In this document: positions 56,213 through 64,000 of the stretch, piece by piece
How positions within the stretch are numbered: the stretch's first letter is position 1
Layout: each line of letters opens with the position of its first letter
NCBI GenBank assembly: GCA_963764685.1
Contig: CAVXTT010000007.1
Coordinates: 4,397 to 68,396, forward strand
Origin: CAVXTT01 sp963764685
GTDB taxonomy: Bacteria > Bacteroidota > Ignavibacteria > Ignavibacteriales > Ignavibacteriaceae
Direction: 5' to 3'
Length of the DNA: 64,000 bases
Made by a program: the position numbers and the translations under genes
The notes under the pieces: model-generated
Seen by the model: the letters and a program-made list of their open reading frames with translations, nothing else
Database searches by the model: none
Told to the model about the DNA's origin: nothing

Positions 56213-58114
56213 ATGAACCCAAAGAATGAAAACATGATTTCCGCAATGCAGGATTCCCAAAGGAAATCCCTTGAAGAAGTTCATAGCAGTGTAAATACCC
56301 GGTACCCGAAATTATTCAAGAGAATGTTTGCCTTTGCGGGTCCCGCTTACCTGGTCAGTGTGGGTTATATGGATCCGGGAAACTGGGCAACTGACCTTGA
56401 AGGAGGATCACGATTCGGTTACTCCCTTTTATGGGTAATCCTGATGTCGAATATGATGGCCGTTCTTCTGCAGACTCTTTCAGCCCGCCTTGGTATTGTA
56501 ACCGGTAAGGATCTGGCTCAGGCCTGCCGGTCCGAGTATTCGAAAAGGACATCATTCGCTTTATGGATCCTGGGGGAGATTGCAATTGCCGCCTGTGATC
56601 TTGCAGAGGTACTGGGAACGATACTGGGATTAAATCTGCTTTTTGGTATTCCGCTTCTTTGGGGTGCACTCATCACTTTATTCGATACTTTCCTCCTGCT
56701 GGCTATTCAAAAACTCGGCATCCGGAAGATGGAAGCGTTTATTCTCTCCCTGATAACTGTAATAGCAGGGGGCTTCATTATTAATCTGTTCTTTGCAAAA
56801 CCTGACTGGCATATAGCGGTAACCGGGGTGATCCCTTCTATCCCTGAAGGCTCTATATATATCATCCTGGGAATTATCGGGGCTACTGTTATGCCTCATA
56901 ATCTTTATCTTCATTCTTCGTTGGTTCAGACTCGTAAAGTGTCACGTATGGCTGATTCAAAAGCACAGGCGTGCAAGTATAATCTTCTCGACTCGGCTAT
57001 AGCTCTCAATGCCGCTTTCTTTGTAAATGCAGCAATATTGGTACTTGCAGCTTCTGTGTTTTACAAAAATGGTGTTGTTGTTACTGAAATTCAGCAGGCA
57101 TATCAGCTGCTTGAACAGCTTTTAGGCACAAATGCAGCAGCTATTGCTTTCGGAATTGCACTGCTTGCAGCCGGGCAAAGCTCTACACTTACGGGAACTC
57201 TTGCGGGACAAATTGTAATGGAGGGATTTATCAGGATCCGTTTGACTCCTTACCTGCGCCGCCTGCTAACCCGCTCAATTGCTTTGGTTCCCGCAGTAAT
57301 TGTAATCTACATTTCCGGTGATCAGGGAACATATAAGCTACTTATTTTAAGCCAGGTGATCCTCAGCCTTCAACTACCTTTTGCAATTGTGCCCCTGGTA
57401 CATTTTACGAGTGATAAATTAAAAATGGGAGCTTTCGTGAATAAACTTTGGGTAAAGATGCTCGCGTGGACAGCCTCTGCAATAATTATTCTGCTGAATG
57501 GAAAGCTTGTTTATGATAAGGTGGTGGAAATGATATCCGGCGATGCTCCTATCTTCGTTTCTATTCTTACTATTTTAGTTTCTGTATCCATCGCAATATT
57601 TCTACTGTATATTATTATAATGCCGATAATCAGGGGGCCGCGGCAGTGGGCAGCGGATAAAGGTACCGGTGCATCCTCCGTTATTGAAAAAATCCAAACA
57701 CCCGAGATCAGGCACATCGCTGCAGCGCTCGGGAGAGATCCAAGCGACAGTGCAATTGTGGGCCGGGCACTGACATTTGCGAAAGCGGAAAATGCACTAC
57801 TTACTTTAATACACGTAGCTGATTCCGCACCTGCACAGGTCTATACACCTGACGCATATGACGAGCACATAAGGAACGATGAAAAATACCTTCAGGAAAT
57901 CGCTGATGAAGTCCGCTCTTCAGGGGTTGCCGTAGAAATTGCTCTTATCTATGGCGATCCTTCTAAAGAATTAATATCTTACGCAGCCTCCCATAAAGTG
58001 GATCTCCTTGTTATGGGATCTCACGGTCACCGCCTTGTAGGTGATCTGTTGTGGGGGCAGACCGTAGATCCGGTAAGGCACGGTGTGAATATCCCTGTCC
58101 TTGTTGTCAGATAA
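56213..58114 (+). CDS. mntH: Nramp-family divalent metal transporter fused to a UspA domain
   Basis: 633 residues. Residues about 35-480 are an Nramp carrier: SVGYMDPGNWATDLEGGSRF (DPGN of helix 1), GEIAIAACDLAEVLGTILGL, and GATVMPHNLYLHSSLVQT (MPHN of helix 6), AAGQSSTLTGTLAGQIVMEG. These residues bind Mn2+ or Fe2+. Residues about 500-633 are a universal-stress domain: DSAIVGRALTFAKAENALLT, then VDLLVMGSHGHRLVGDLLWG and NIPVLVVR. The nucleotide loop G-2x-G-9x-G is present but Gln replaces the final Ser/Thr. Cytoplasmic tail, maybe a nucleotide sensor. Monocistronic; no Mn riboswitch seen in the 215 bases upstream. Confidence 0.92.
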   Translation: MNPKNENMISAMQDSQRKSLEEVHSSVNTRYPKLFKRMFAFAGPAYLVSVGYMDPGNWATDLEGGSRFGYSLLWVILMSNMMAVLLQTLSARLGIVTGKDLAQACRSEYSKRTSFALWILGEIAIAACDLAEVLGTILGLNLLFGIPLLWGALITLFDTFLLLAIQKLGIRKMEAFILSLITVIAGGFIINLFFAKPDWHIAVTGVIPSIPEGSIYIILGIIGATVMPHNLYLHSSLVQTRKVSRMADSKAQACKYNLLDSAIALNAAFFVNAAILVLAASVFYKNGVVVTEIQQAYQLLEQLLGTNAAAIAFGIALLAAGQSSTLTGTLAGQIVMEGFIRIRLTPYLRRLLTRSIALVPAVIVIYISGDQGTYKLLILSQVILSLQLPFAIVPLVHFTSDKLKMGAFVNKLWVKMLAWTASAIIILLNGKLVYDKVVEMISGDAPIFVSILTILVSVSIAIFLLYIIIMPIIRGPRQWAADKGTGASSVIEKIQTPEIRHIAAALGRDPSDSAIVGRALTFAKAENALLTLIHVADSAPAQVYTPDAYDEHIRNDEKYLQEIADEVRSSGVAVEIALIYGDPSKELISYAASHKVDLLVMGSHGHRLVGDLLWGQTVDPVRHGVNIPVLVVR

Positions 58115-58681
58115 AAAAAGGGAATTACCTTTCTCCCCGCAAGTAAAATAGCTTAAACCAACCGGAAAAAAGCCTGTAAACCACCATATTAACTTTGAGA
58201 TAACAAATAGCTCTAGACGGTTTATAAATAGCTTCATGAGGGCTTCAATCTCCCTTCCTAAAGGCTGTTTTAATACAAGACCAAGACGTTTACTATATAT
58301 TTCTTAGCCGTCTGCTATTTATCCAGGACGATTTATGACCATGGTATAAACCAAAAAGTGTTTAAAAATTTATTTTATAATTAAGATTGAAAAAAGCCGG
58401 TATACCTGATTATTGAAGTGTATTCTGCTTTTCCATTTTGGAAATCCATATTTCCAAATCGATCTTCAGAAGGAAAAACATGGAAAACGAATCAATAACT
58501 GGCTTGATTTGCGCCTGGATGAACGGATCTTAATTGTGAGGAGACGGAACGCTAATTGAATAAAGCATCCTGATTTTTATTGAGAATAAAATTCAAATGC
58601 ATACTTATATTCAAATGATGGTGCAGGAATGAAGGGGGGCGTCAAATCAGCTCATTATATTTCCACTTCGCTTTAATTGCT

Positions 58682-58747
58682 CTCTAATTTCTCTTATCCT
58701 CCATTTAATCTTGGTTTATCCAAGGTTTATCAACCGTTAATACTCAG
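58682..58747 (+). repeat. Degenerate 11-bp phased repeats (locus C, tentative)
   Basis: Six units with an 11-base period, such as TTTAATCTTGG, TTTATCCAAGG and TTTATCAACCG. The core TTTA(A/T)TC resembles the CTAATCCT core of loci A and B, but the units are in one orientation only and poorly conserved. Confidence 0.4.
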
Positions 58748-58863
58748 ATGCCATACCTGGAATAAACAAATTATAAGCGGAGTATTGATAATGTGTAAAG
58801 CATTTTGTCAGGAAATTATAAACTGATCTGAGTGCTATAAGCTCATAATAAACGAAAATGTAA

Positions 58864-58884
58864 GGAACGCTCAGTGAGCGTTCC
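58864..58884. repeat. 21-base palindrome
   Basis: GGAACGCTCA pairs with TGAGCGTTCC around a single central G. CATTCCGTAC 21 bases further repeats part of the flank TTCCGTAC. No T-run, so it is not a plain terminator. Confidence 0.5.
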
Positions 58885-59054
58885 GTACTGGCACCCCCAG
58901 CTAGCATTCCGTACAGGCTCCCCGTGAATACAATGAGCATTACCAGCGAAGTAAAGAATAGGTGGCATTGATAGAACTTTATCAACTCATTCTTGTAAAA
59001 AAAGCACTGTAATCGGAAAGGCTTTTTTAATAGCGTACAAATTGATGAAATTAT

Positions 59055-60263
59055 TTATAGTATCTCTGGTTCATACTTCTTTTTGATCTCGGATACTTTA
59101 TGCCTGTTATAATCGGAAACTCCTACCATTAAACCTGCAGTAACAAGTGCAGCGCCGATGATCTGGTATACAGTTACATTTTTTCCGAACAGCAGCATTA
59201 TGAATGGAAGGAATCCCAGCCACAGGTTTGTATACGGTACCCAGAAATGAGCTGCATATTTTGAGAGTTTAAAGAATCCGAAACTGTATATATAACCTGT
59301 TAATCCGGCAGCCACAACAAATAGGATCGGAAGCCAGTTATTAGGGAATATGCTTCCTTCGAATAATGAAAAGAACCTGTGGGTATCTGTGGTCTTGAAT
59401 ATTTCTTTTAATTTATCTTGTGTATCAGAAGGAAGATCTTTCTGTATTACATACTCGCCGTCGATTTTATCGTAGTGATGAAGTATAAATTCCTGTTTAT
59501 CCTTATCGAGCTTGGGCAATATTTCGGTTTCAAGTCTTATTACAGGGACTGATGAAGGAAGATGTGCACCCAACACTCCCGCCATTAATGGGAAGAATAA
59601 TAAAGCCGAGCTGATAAAGATCATCTTCCATATCTCACGCCATAATACCAGTGCATTTGGACCCACGCCGGGCATAGCCGTCTGTACAGTCTTATTGTTT
59701 AAGACCTGCTGCGAGAGCAGGCAGCCATTAATTATCAGTATCCATATAATTGCAGTTAAATCAAGCACCGAGCCGGCAGCAGGAACAGCTCCGAAAATTC
59801 TTGGTGAGTGGGGGAATATGAGTCCTGCAACTACTAATCCTGCCCCTATCCAATGCTCTTTTCTGATAGGTGCATTAAAAAGCATTTTCCCGAAGAAGGG
59901 GAGAAGGATAAGGTACACGTTTACGTATGGAGCGTATATATGGGGTGAATAATAACGGGGCAGATAGAAGAAACCGATATTTTCAATTACTCCTGTAAAG
60001 CCGCAGATCATAATTGTGATCATTGAAATTGTACCCGGCCAGAAGTACTTAATTTTCTTACCTCTTACCAGCTCGGTAATGGAAGCAATAAAAGCCCAGG
60101 CGAATTTAGAGATCTCCCGCCACCAGGTCATTACACCCGGTGATACACCTACCGGCTGGTTTCCTACATATTCCGGCTGGTTTCCCATCCAGTTTAATAT
60201 GTATTGACCTCCCAGGCCTCCATTGATTACAAGTAACCAGACGAACAGAATGATCCATTCCAT
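59055..60263 (-). CDS. DMT/EamA-like membrane protein with internal duplication
   Basis: 402 residues with about ten membrane segments in two related halves. Half 1: ISKFAWAFIASITELVRG, then FYLPRYYSPHIYAPYVNVYL, then RKEHWIGAGLVVAGLIFP. Half 2: LWREIWKMIFISSALLFF, then FKLSKYAAHFWVPYTNLWLG, then TVYQIIGAALVTAGLMVG. A hydrophilic insert of about 65 residues (about 250-310, LDKDKQEFILHHYDKIDGEY) splits half 2. It resembles drug/metabolite exporters, but I cannot name a substrate. The start ATG at 60263 has AAGGAACC-like bases just downstream on the plus strand, i.e. GGTTCC before the ATG, so its ribosome-binding site is weak. Confidence 0.75.
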   Translation of the reverse strand: MEWIILFVWLLVINGGLGGQYILNWMGNQPEYVGNQPVGVSPGVMTWWREISKFAWAFIASITELVRGKKIKYFWPGTISMITIMICGFTGVIENIGFFYLPRYYSPHIYAPYVNVYLILLPFFGKMLFNAPIRKEHWIGAGLVVAGLIFPHSPRIFGAVPAAGSVLDLTAIIWILIINGCLLSQQVLNNKTVQTAMPGVGPNALVLWREIWKMIFISSALLFFPLMAGVLGAHLPSSVPVIRLETEILPKLDKDKQEFILHHYDKIDGEYVIQKDLPSDTQDKLKEIFKTTDTHRFFSLFEGSIFPNNWLPILFVVAAGLTGYIYSFGFFKLSKYAAHFWVPYTNLWLGFLPFIMLLFGKNVTVYQIIGAALVTAGLMVGVSDYNRHKVSEIKKKYEPEIL

Positions 60264-60434
60264 AAAGGAACCTTATTTAGTTTAAGTGAGATTTACAGAA
60301 AGGAAGCGGCTAATATCGGAACCCTCATTAAAGTTAATTATTCGTTTTCCTAAAATGCTAAATAGTGGATTTTTTACCAAGGGATCTGATAAAATAAAAA
60401 ATATGAGCGCAAAACTTTAGTATGTTATCTGGTT

Positions 60435-60818
60435 TTACTTGTTTGTCGGGTATACAAAACCAGTTTCAGCTTCCTCTGTTTTAATCGGCCTTACTTCAAT
60501 ACTTGCTGACGGTACATACTCAAACTCGGGATTATCTTTTGCAATTCCTACTGCTTCATTAATGTCATTTGCTAAAATATGGTAATAACCGACCTGTACT
60601 TCCGTGTAATTATCAATATTTTTTTCTTCCCAGTCATTGTTGTGTTTTGAAATTATCACACCTTCCCTGAGCAGCGGTTGGGCAGATATAAGCTTATTTT
60701 TACTTCTTAGGATGCTTATATATGTCTCACATTTTTTAATAAACGCAAGGTGCATATCTTCCGTCAGTAATTTCTTAGCATCTTTCTTATTGCGGATATA
60801 AAACATAAATTCTTTCAT
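60435..60818 (-). CDS. YCII-related protein, 127 aa
   Basis: The frame is open from 60908. The conserved part begins at ATG 60818 with MKEFMFYIRNKKDAK, so this start is chosen. Features: CETYISILRSKNKLISAQPL, then the loop REGVIISKHNN, then VGYYHILANDINEAVGIAKD with NPEFEYVPSASIEVRPI. This is the pattern of YCII-related (dimeric alpha/beta barrel) proteins, e.g. those often found beside extracytoplasmic sigma factors. No such sigma factor is in view. Cytoplasmic; function unknown. Confidence 0.75.
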   Translation of the reverse strand: MKEFMFYIRNKKDAKKLLTEDMHLAFIKKCETYISILRSKNKLISAQPLLREGVIISKHNNDWEEKNIDNYTEVQVGYYHILANDINEAVGIAKDNPEFEYVPSASIEVRPIKTEEAETGFVYPTNK

Positions 60819-61073
60819 AAATGACTCACTATATTTCCTGAAAATTAGTAATTTCTTGTGAAAGGTAACTATCAACTTAGCAGATTTACATAGCCGTACG
60901 AACCTCAATGATTAATCCTTTATGTTAATATAATAATTACAGGTATACTTGATTGAGATCCTTCTTTTTAGCTCTGGATGAGTTTGAATTTAAGCTTTTT
61001 ACAATGTCCAAATCTTGACAAATTAAGGGGTAATAATTAAATTTAATATCTTTTTTAATAGATTTTTACATAT

Positions 61074-61130
61074 TCCGCGATAGCTCAATGGTGGTCCCGA
61101 AATATCGGGATGTTAACCGAAGGGCTGCAG
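61074..61130 (+). pseudogene. Broken copy of tRNA-Asn
   Basis: TCCGCGATAGCTCAATGGTGG (as first part, 61074-61094) equals the start of the tRNA-Asn 77 bases downstream. Then 16 bases, TCCCGA-AATA-TCGGGA, a hairpin, replace ten bases of the anticodon arm. The copy continues with TGTTAACCGAAGGGCTGCAG and stops. The 3' half and acceptor stem are missing, so it cannot be functional. It lies in the 332 bases between 60818 and the tRNA, which hold nothing else recognisable. Confidence 0.75.
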
Positions 61131-61150
61131 TGGGAAAATTAAAATAACAT

Positions 61151-61222
61151 TCCGCGATAGCTCAATGGTGGAGCATTCGGCTGTTAACCGAAGGGTTGCA
61201 GGTTCGAGTCCTGCTCGCGGAG
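61151..61222 (+). tRNA. tRNA-Asn (anticodon GTT)
   Basis: 72 bases. Acceptor TCCGCGA/TCGCGGA with G discriminator; D arm GCTC/GAGC; anticodon stem TTCGG/CCGAA with loop CTGTTAA, giving anticodon GTT; T arm GCAGG-TTCGAGT-CCTGC. CCA is not encoded. A broken copy lies directly upstream and a recombinase fragment runs into its 3' part from the other strand. Confidence 0.93.
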
Positions 61223-61560
61223 CCGAGTCGTTCAGATGTGCGTACCTGGGTTTCCAAGTACGCATTTTTTATGCTTTTCCAGCCTTTTTCGAGTTGACCA
61301 TCTCCCCTGATTTTAATTATTATTTTCCCATCTTCATCATCTTTATGGAAGAACGAAGTTATTTCAATAAAAAGAAGTTGATTTATTCTAATTTTTTCTT
61401 CCTGGGATAAGCTGTCATATATATTGATATACTGTTGAAGCAGGTTTTTTAGTGTTGATTTAGATATCCTGGTATTTGCAGCTAAATCTCTCTTCTTTTC
61501 CAGTTTAACTATTTCAGATTGCAAAATACTTAATTCTCCCTCGTCGGTTTCCAGACCAGC
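61162..61560 (-). pseudogene. C-terminal fragment of a serine-type site-specific recombinase
   Basis: About 130 residues without a catalytic domain. Coiled-coil region SILQSEIVKLEKKRDLAANT, then QQYINIYDSLSQEEKIRINQ with LLFIEITSFF and IIIKIRGDGQLEKGW. This is the pattern of the C-terminal part of large serine recombinases (long helix, then 'lirlii-e-I'). The frame runs on through the antisense of the tRNA-Asn and stops within it. Upstream, from about 61560, the sequence changes to antisense of the glutamate dehydrogenase gene, so the N-terminal two thirds are gone. Probably the remnant of an element integrated at the tRNA. Confidence 0.55.
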
Positions 61561-61562
61561 CC

Positions 61563-62299
61563 GGAGTAATGACTGATAAGCCTCAGCAGATTGGAGGTAC
61601 GGAAGGAAGACGTGATGCCACTGCCAGAGGGGGTGTAATAACAGTTGGCGAAGCATGTAAAAAAACTTGGTATTGACCCCTCAGGCAGGTATGCAATACA
61701 GGGGTTTGGAAATGCAGGATAAAGGGCTGCACTCCTGCACCAGGAACTTCTGGGCGGGGGAAAGCTATTGCGGTTAGTGATTCAAGGGCTTGTATTTATA
61801 ATGCTGAAGGACTTGACCCCAAAGAACTTGTAATGCATAAACTTAAAACAGGCAGTCTGAAAGATTATAAGTTGGGAAAGACAATCCCTCATGAGGAGCT
61901 GCTCGAACTGGATGTGGATATACTTTATCCTGCAGCTCTTGAGAATGCAATTTCAGGAAATAACGCTGACCGGATTAAAGCACGGATTGTATGTGAGCTT
62001 GCAAACGGACCAACGACCCCTGAAGCAGACCTCTGGCCAAGAAGGGAATTCATGTTAATCCTGATATATGTGCCAGTGCCGGAGGTGTTACTGTTTCTTA
62101 TTTTGAAATGGTTCAGGATAAGTACAGTTACTTCTGGGATGAGGAAACAGTCCATAAGAGACTCGATAAAAAGTTAACTGATGCTTATCAGCGCGTATAT
62201 GATGCAGCGCGGGAAAAGAAAATACATCCCCGCCTTGCTGCTATGGTAGTTGGAGTAGCACGTGTTGCTGAGTCATGCAAATTGAGAGGCTGGGTATAA
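61563..62299 (+). pseudogene. gdhA: Glutamate dehydrogenase, 5'-truncated and frameshifted
   Basis: The C-terminal 240 or so residues of a Glu/Leu/Phe/Val dehydrogenase: TDKPQQIGGTEGRRDATARG, then YAIQGFGNAG (nucleotide site), KAIAVSDSRACIYNAEGLDP, VDILYPAALENAISGNNADR, IVCELANGPTTPEADL, INVNPDICASAGG-like (observed GIHVNPDICASAGGVTVSYF) and HPRLAAMVVGVARVAE. At least four frame breaks (near 61659, 61720, 61760, 62035). The N-terminal half with the substrate Lys is missing; the break lies where the recombinase fragment begins. Would have linked glutamate to 2-oxoglutarate and ammonia. Confidence 0.8.
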
Positions 62300-62415
62300 G
62301 AGAAGCAAAAAAGGTGTTTGTATTTTTTACATAAAGTTCTGAAATTGTATTATAGACAGAAGGTTAAGTCTTCCTAGTGATAAAATGTTTTATGGAGTGG
62401 CTGTGAATGACTCGC

Positions 62416-63882
62416 TTATCTCAGTAAAACCATCTTTCTAATTTCTGAGTAAGCCCCTGCTTCTAGCCGATAAAAATATACTCCACTTGCCAGACGGTCA
62501 GAATTAAACTCTACAGAATATTCTCCTGCAGTTTTCAGTTCATTAACCAGTACTCCTATTTCCCTGCCCATTGCATCATAAATTATTAATCTTACTTTTC
62601 CTGGGTCGGATATTGAATACCTTATTGTTGTAAAGGGATTAAACGGATTAGGGTGATTTTGCTGCAAAAAATATTCTGGAGTAGTTGTTACAGCTATTTC
62701 ATTTGAATATTCAGCAGACCCATCAAAATCAACTTGCCTTAATCTGTAGTAAACTACACGAGACTGGACATTGTAAATATTGTCAGTAAAGGTGTAGTTC
62801 TGGGGTTCCGTAGTAGTACCGTGTCCGGTTAAGAACCCAATGGTTCTCCAGGAGTCATTATTTTTTCTTTCAATCTCGAATCCCCGGTTGTTTAGCTCAG
62901 AGCTGGTAGACCAGAGAAGTAAAATCTCTTTATTTACCTGAATTGCGTTGAAGGAACTTAATTCAACAGGGACTCCTCCCCCATGTATGGTCTTTATAAC
63001 TTCGCCGCCGCCGCCGCCTGCATATCCTGTGTATTCGTCTGCAAACTCGACCCAATAAATTGTCCCCATAAAATTAGCTAATTGAAGATTCCAGGAATCT
63101 CCCCCGTCCGTAGTTTTCAATAAGCAGCCATTATATCCTCCAGCAAAACCTATATTTTCATTTATAAATTTTGCTGTACATAAAGTATTATCTGTTTTAT
63201 TCTGAAAGGTCCATGAAGCCCCATAATCAGTAGTTCTCATGATTAACCCCAGTCTTCCGGCAATGAATCCATACTGATTATAAAACGAAACAGACAGCAG
63301 TTGATTTATCAGGAGGGGATTAATTAAAGTCCAGGAATCACCGCCATCTGTAGTTTTAACAATGACCCCATCGTTTCCTACAGCAAATCCTATACTAGTA
63401 TTGCAAAAGGAAACAGACCAAAGATGCTGTCCGGTTCCGCTTGTTTTGGACTGCCAGGTAATGCCGCCATCAGTAGTTTTAATGATCTTTCCATTCATTC
63501 CCACTGCGACAGCACTCATTGAGGTTATTAGATCAACTCCATAAAGATCCGTAGTAGTGCCGCTGTTCAAGATTATCCATGACTGTCCCTCATCGGTTGT
63601 TTTACATACCGTCCCCTGATCACCAACAATTATACCTTCGTTATTATCAACAAAATCAATATTTCTTAAATTTGAAGTTGTAGCACCACTAACAGAAAAC
63701 CAACTCAACCCAGCATTTGTTGATTTAAGTATGATCCCATTCTCACCAACAGTTATACAGGTGATTGAATCAATTAAAATTAGATCTGGTAAATTTGCAC
63801 CTACTCCCGTATTCAGGTGAAACCATTGTGCCCTCAGGAGTGAAAATGAAAAAATGGTTACAAGTAAAAAAACTTTATTCAT
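62416..63882 (-). CDS. Type IX-secreted Asp-box/Ycf48-like repeat protein
   Basis: 488 residues. Signal peptide MNKVFLLVTIFSFSLLRAQ. Residues about 25-300 carry seven Asp-box repeats (KSTNAGLSW, KTTDEGQSW, KTTDGGITW, KTTDGGDSW, RTTDYGASW) interleaved with GFAVGNDGVIVKT-type strands: a Ycf48-like beta-propeller. Residues about 310-400 form a fibronectin-like linker (LLLWSTSSELNNRGFEIERK). The C-terminus (about 405-488) is a type IX sorting domain: NHPNPFNPFTTIRYSISDPG, then GREIGVLVNELKTAGEYSV, LASGVYFYRLEAG and KMVLLR. It crosses the outer membrane by T9SS and is cell-surface or released. Similar in its repeats to the partial gene at 1-426. Confidence 0.9.
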   Translation of the reverse strand: MNKVFLLVTIFSFSLLRAQWFHLNTGVGANLPDLILIDSITCITVGENGIILKSTNAGLSWFSVSGATTSNLRNIDFVDNNEGIIVGDQGTVCKTTDEGQSWIILNSGTTTDLYGVDLITSMSAVAVGMNGKIIKTTDGGITWQSKTSGTGQHLWSVSFCNTSIGFAVGNDGVIVKTTDGGDSWTLINPLLINQLLSVSFYNQYGFIAGRLGLIMRTTDYGASWTFQNKTDNTLCTAKFINENIGFAGGYNGCLLKTTDGGDSWNLQLANFMGTIYWVEFADEYTGYAGGGGGEVIKTIHGGGVPVELSSFNAIQVNKEILLLWSTSSELNNRGFEIERKNNDSWRTIGFLTGHGTTTEPQNYTFTDNIYNVQSRVVYYRLRQVDFDGSAEYSNEIAVTTTPEYFLQQNHPNPFNPFTTIRYSISDPGKVRLIIYDAMGREIGVLVNELKTAGEYSVEFNSDRLASGVYFYRLEAGAYSEIRKMVLLR

Positions 63883-64000
63883 GATTTCCTCCGTTACTGA
63901 TACTTTTCTGTTTAAAAAGGGAGCGTATCCAGTTAAAGTAATTGAGAAAGCTCTTTATCTGTCTTGTTGTTTAGTTGCCCAAAAAATACTTTTATAATTC

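Larger units (their letters stand above)
58115..59054. other. Non-coding region of 940 bases
   Basis: I find no convincing gene. The only long open frame, 58737-58985 on the minus strand, looks fortuitous. The region holds short phased repeats (58682-58747), a 21-base palindrome (58864-58884), and a CGGTTTATAAATAGC stretch near 58216 partly repeated inversely near 58310. It may be the remains of a decayed gene or mobile element. Confidence 0.5.

Noticed and set aside
58737..58985. Minus-strand open frame of 82 codons
   Set aside because: Contains the palindrome, has no ribosome-binding site, and no family resemblance; probably chance.
61165..61410. Plus-strand open frame beginning inside the tRNA (VEHSAVNRRVAGSSPARG)
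   Set aside because: This is the well-known spurious translation of a tRNA gene; the frame has no coding support beyond it.

Overview
The window looks like chromosomal DNA of a low-GC member of the Ignavibacteria/Bacteroidota lineage. Many genes begin with a signal peptide ending in an Ala-x-Ala/Gln-type site and encode outer-membrane beta-barrels. There are secreted Asp-box (BNR) repeat proteins, and the 62.4-63.9 kb gene ends in a type IX secretion C-terminal domain carrying the NPFNP motif typical of this lineage. I see no plasmid, phage or CRISPR hallmark. The only mobile-DNA trace is a recombinase fragment at a tRNA-Asn gene near 61.2 kb.

Layout. 0-6.3 kb: a secreted repeat protein (cut by the window edge), an SRPBCC protein, a VOC protein, a broken winged-helix gene and a large secreted Asp-box protein ending in dockerin-like repeats. 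6.3-13 kb (minus strand): a sugar uptake and hydrolysis operon in the order periplasmic binding lipoprotein, two-domain ATPase, permease, secreted GH38 alpha-mannosidase; the last three carry frameshifts. 13.6-16 kb: a membrane pyrophosphatase. 16-24 kb: outer-membrane proteins, a DUF4136 lipoprotein, a potassium-channel-like protein and a glycerophosphodiesterase lipoprotein. 24.4-28.5 kb: a stand-alone receiver protein, an MscS channel and a PAS/sigma-54 activator.

28.7-49.3 kb is a same-strand run of about twenty closely spaced genes. It holds outer-membrane and envelope proteins, a DcaP-like porin, a secreted glutaminase, more porins, a secreted amidohydrolase, an aspartate:alanine antiporter (AspT type), an NAD malic enzyme, a secreted asparaginase, a Dcu C4-dicarboxylate carrier and an aspartase that carries a signal peptide. 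Read together, this is a pathway that deamidates Gln and Asn and deaminates Asp outside the cytoplasm and takes up the C4 acids produced. A sigma-54 activator gene and a good -24/-12 promoter candidate stand at its head. This is the most interesting system in the window.

49.4-60.8 kb: a second DcaP-like porin with a hairpin-forming tandem repeat, two FadL-like proteins, an APC permease, an Nramp-UspA fusion, a 0.9 kb non-coding stretch, a duplicated membrane protein and a YCII-like protein. 61-62.3 kb is a scrambled junction: broken tRNA copy, intact tRNA-Asn, recombinase fragment, 5'-truncated glutamate dehydrogenase. The window closes with the type IX-secreted repeat protein.

Two cross-cutting observations. 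First, about ten genes carry single-base indels, often in short homopolymers, while the encoded protein stays well conserved in the shifted frame. This looks more like sequence error than decay, but I cannot decide it here. Second, two intergenic regions (13.1 and 24.1 kb) carry the same unusual element, helically phased 11-bp repeats arranged as a long imperfect palindrome, with a weaker third candidate at 58.7 kb.
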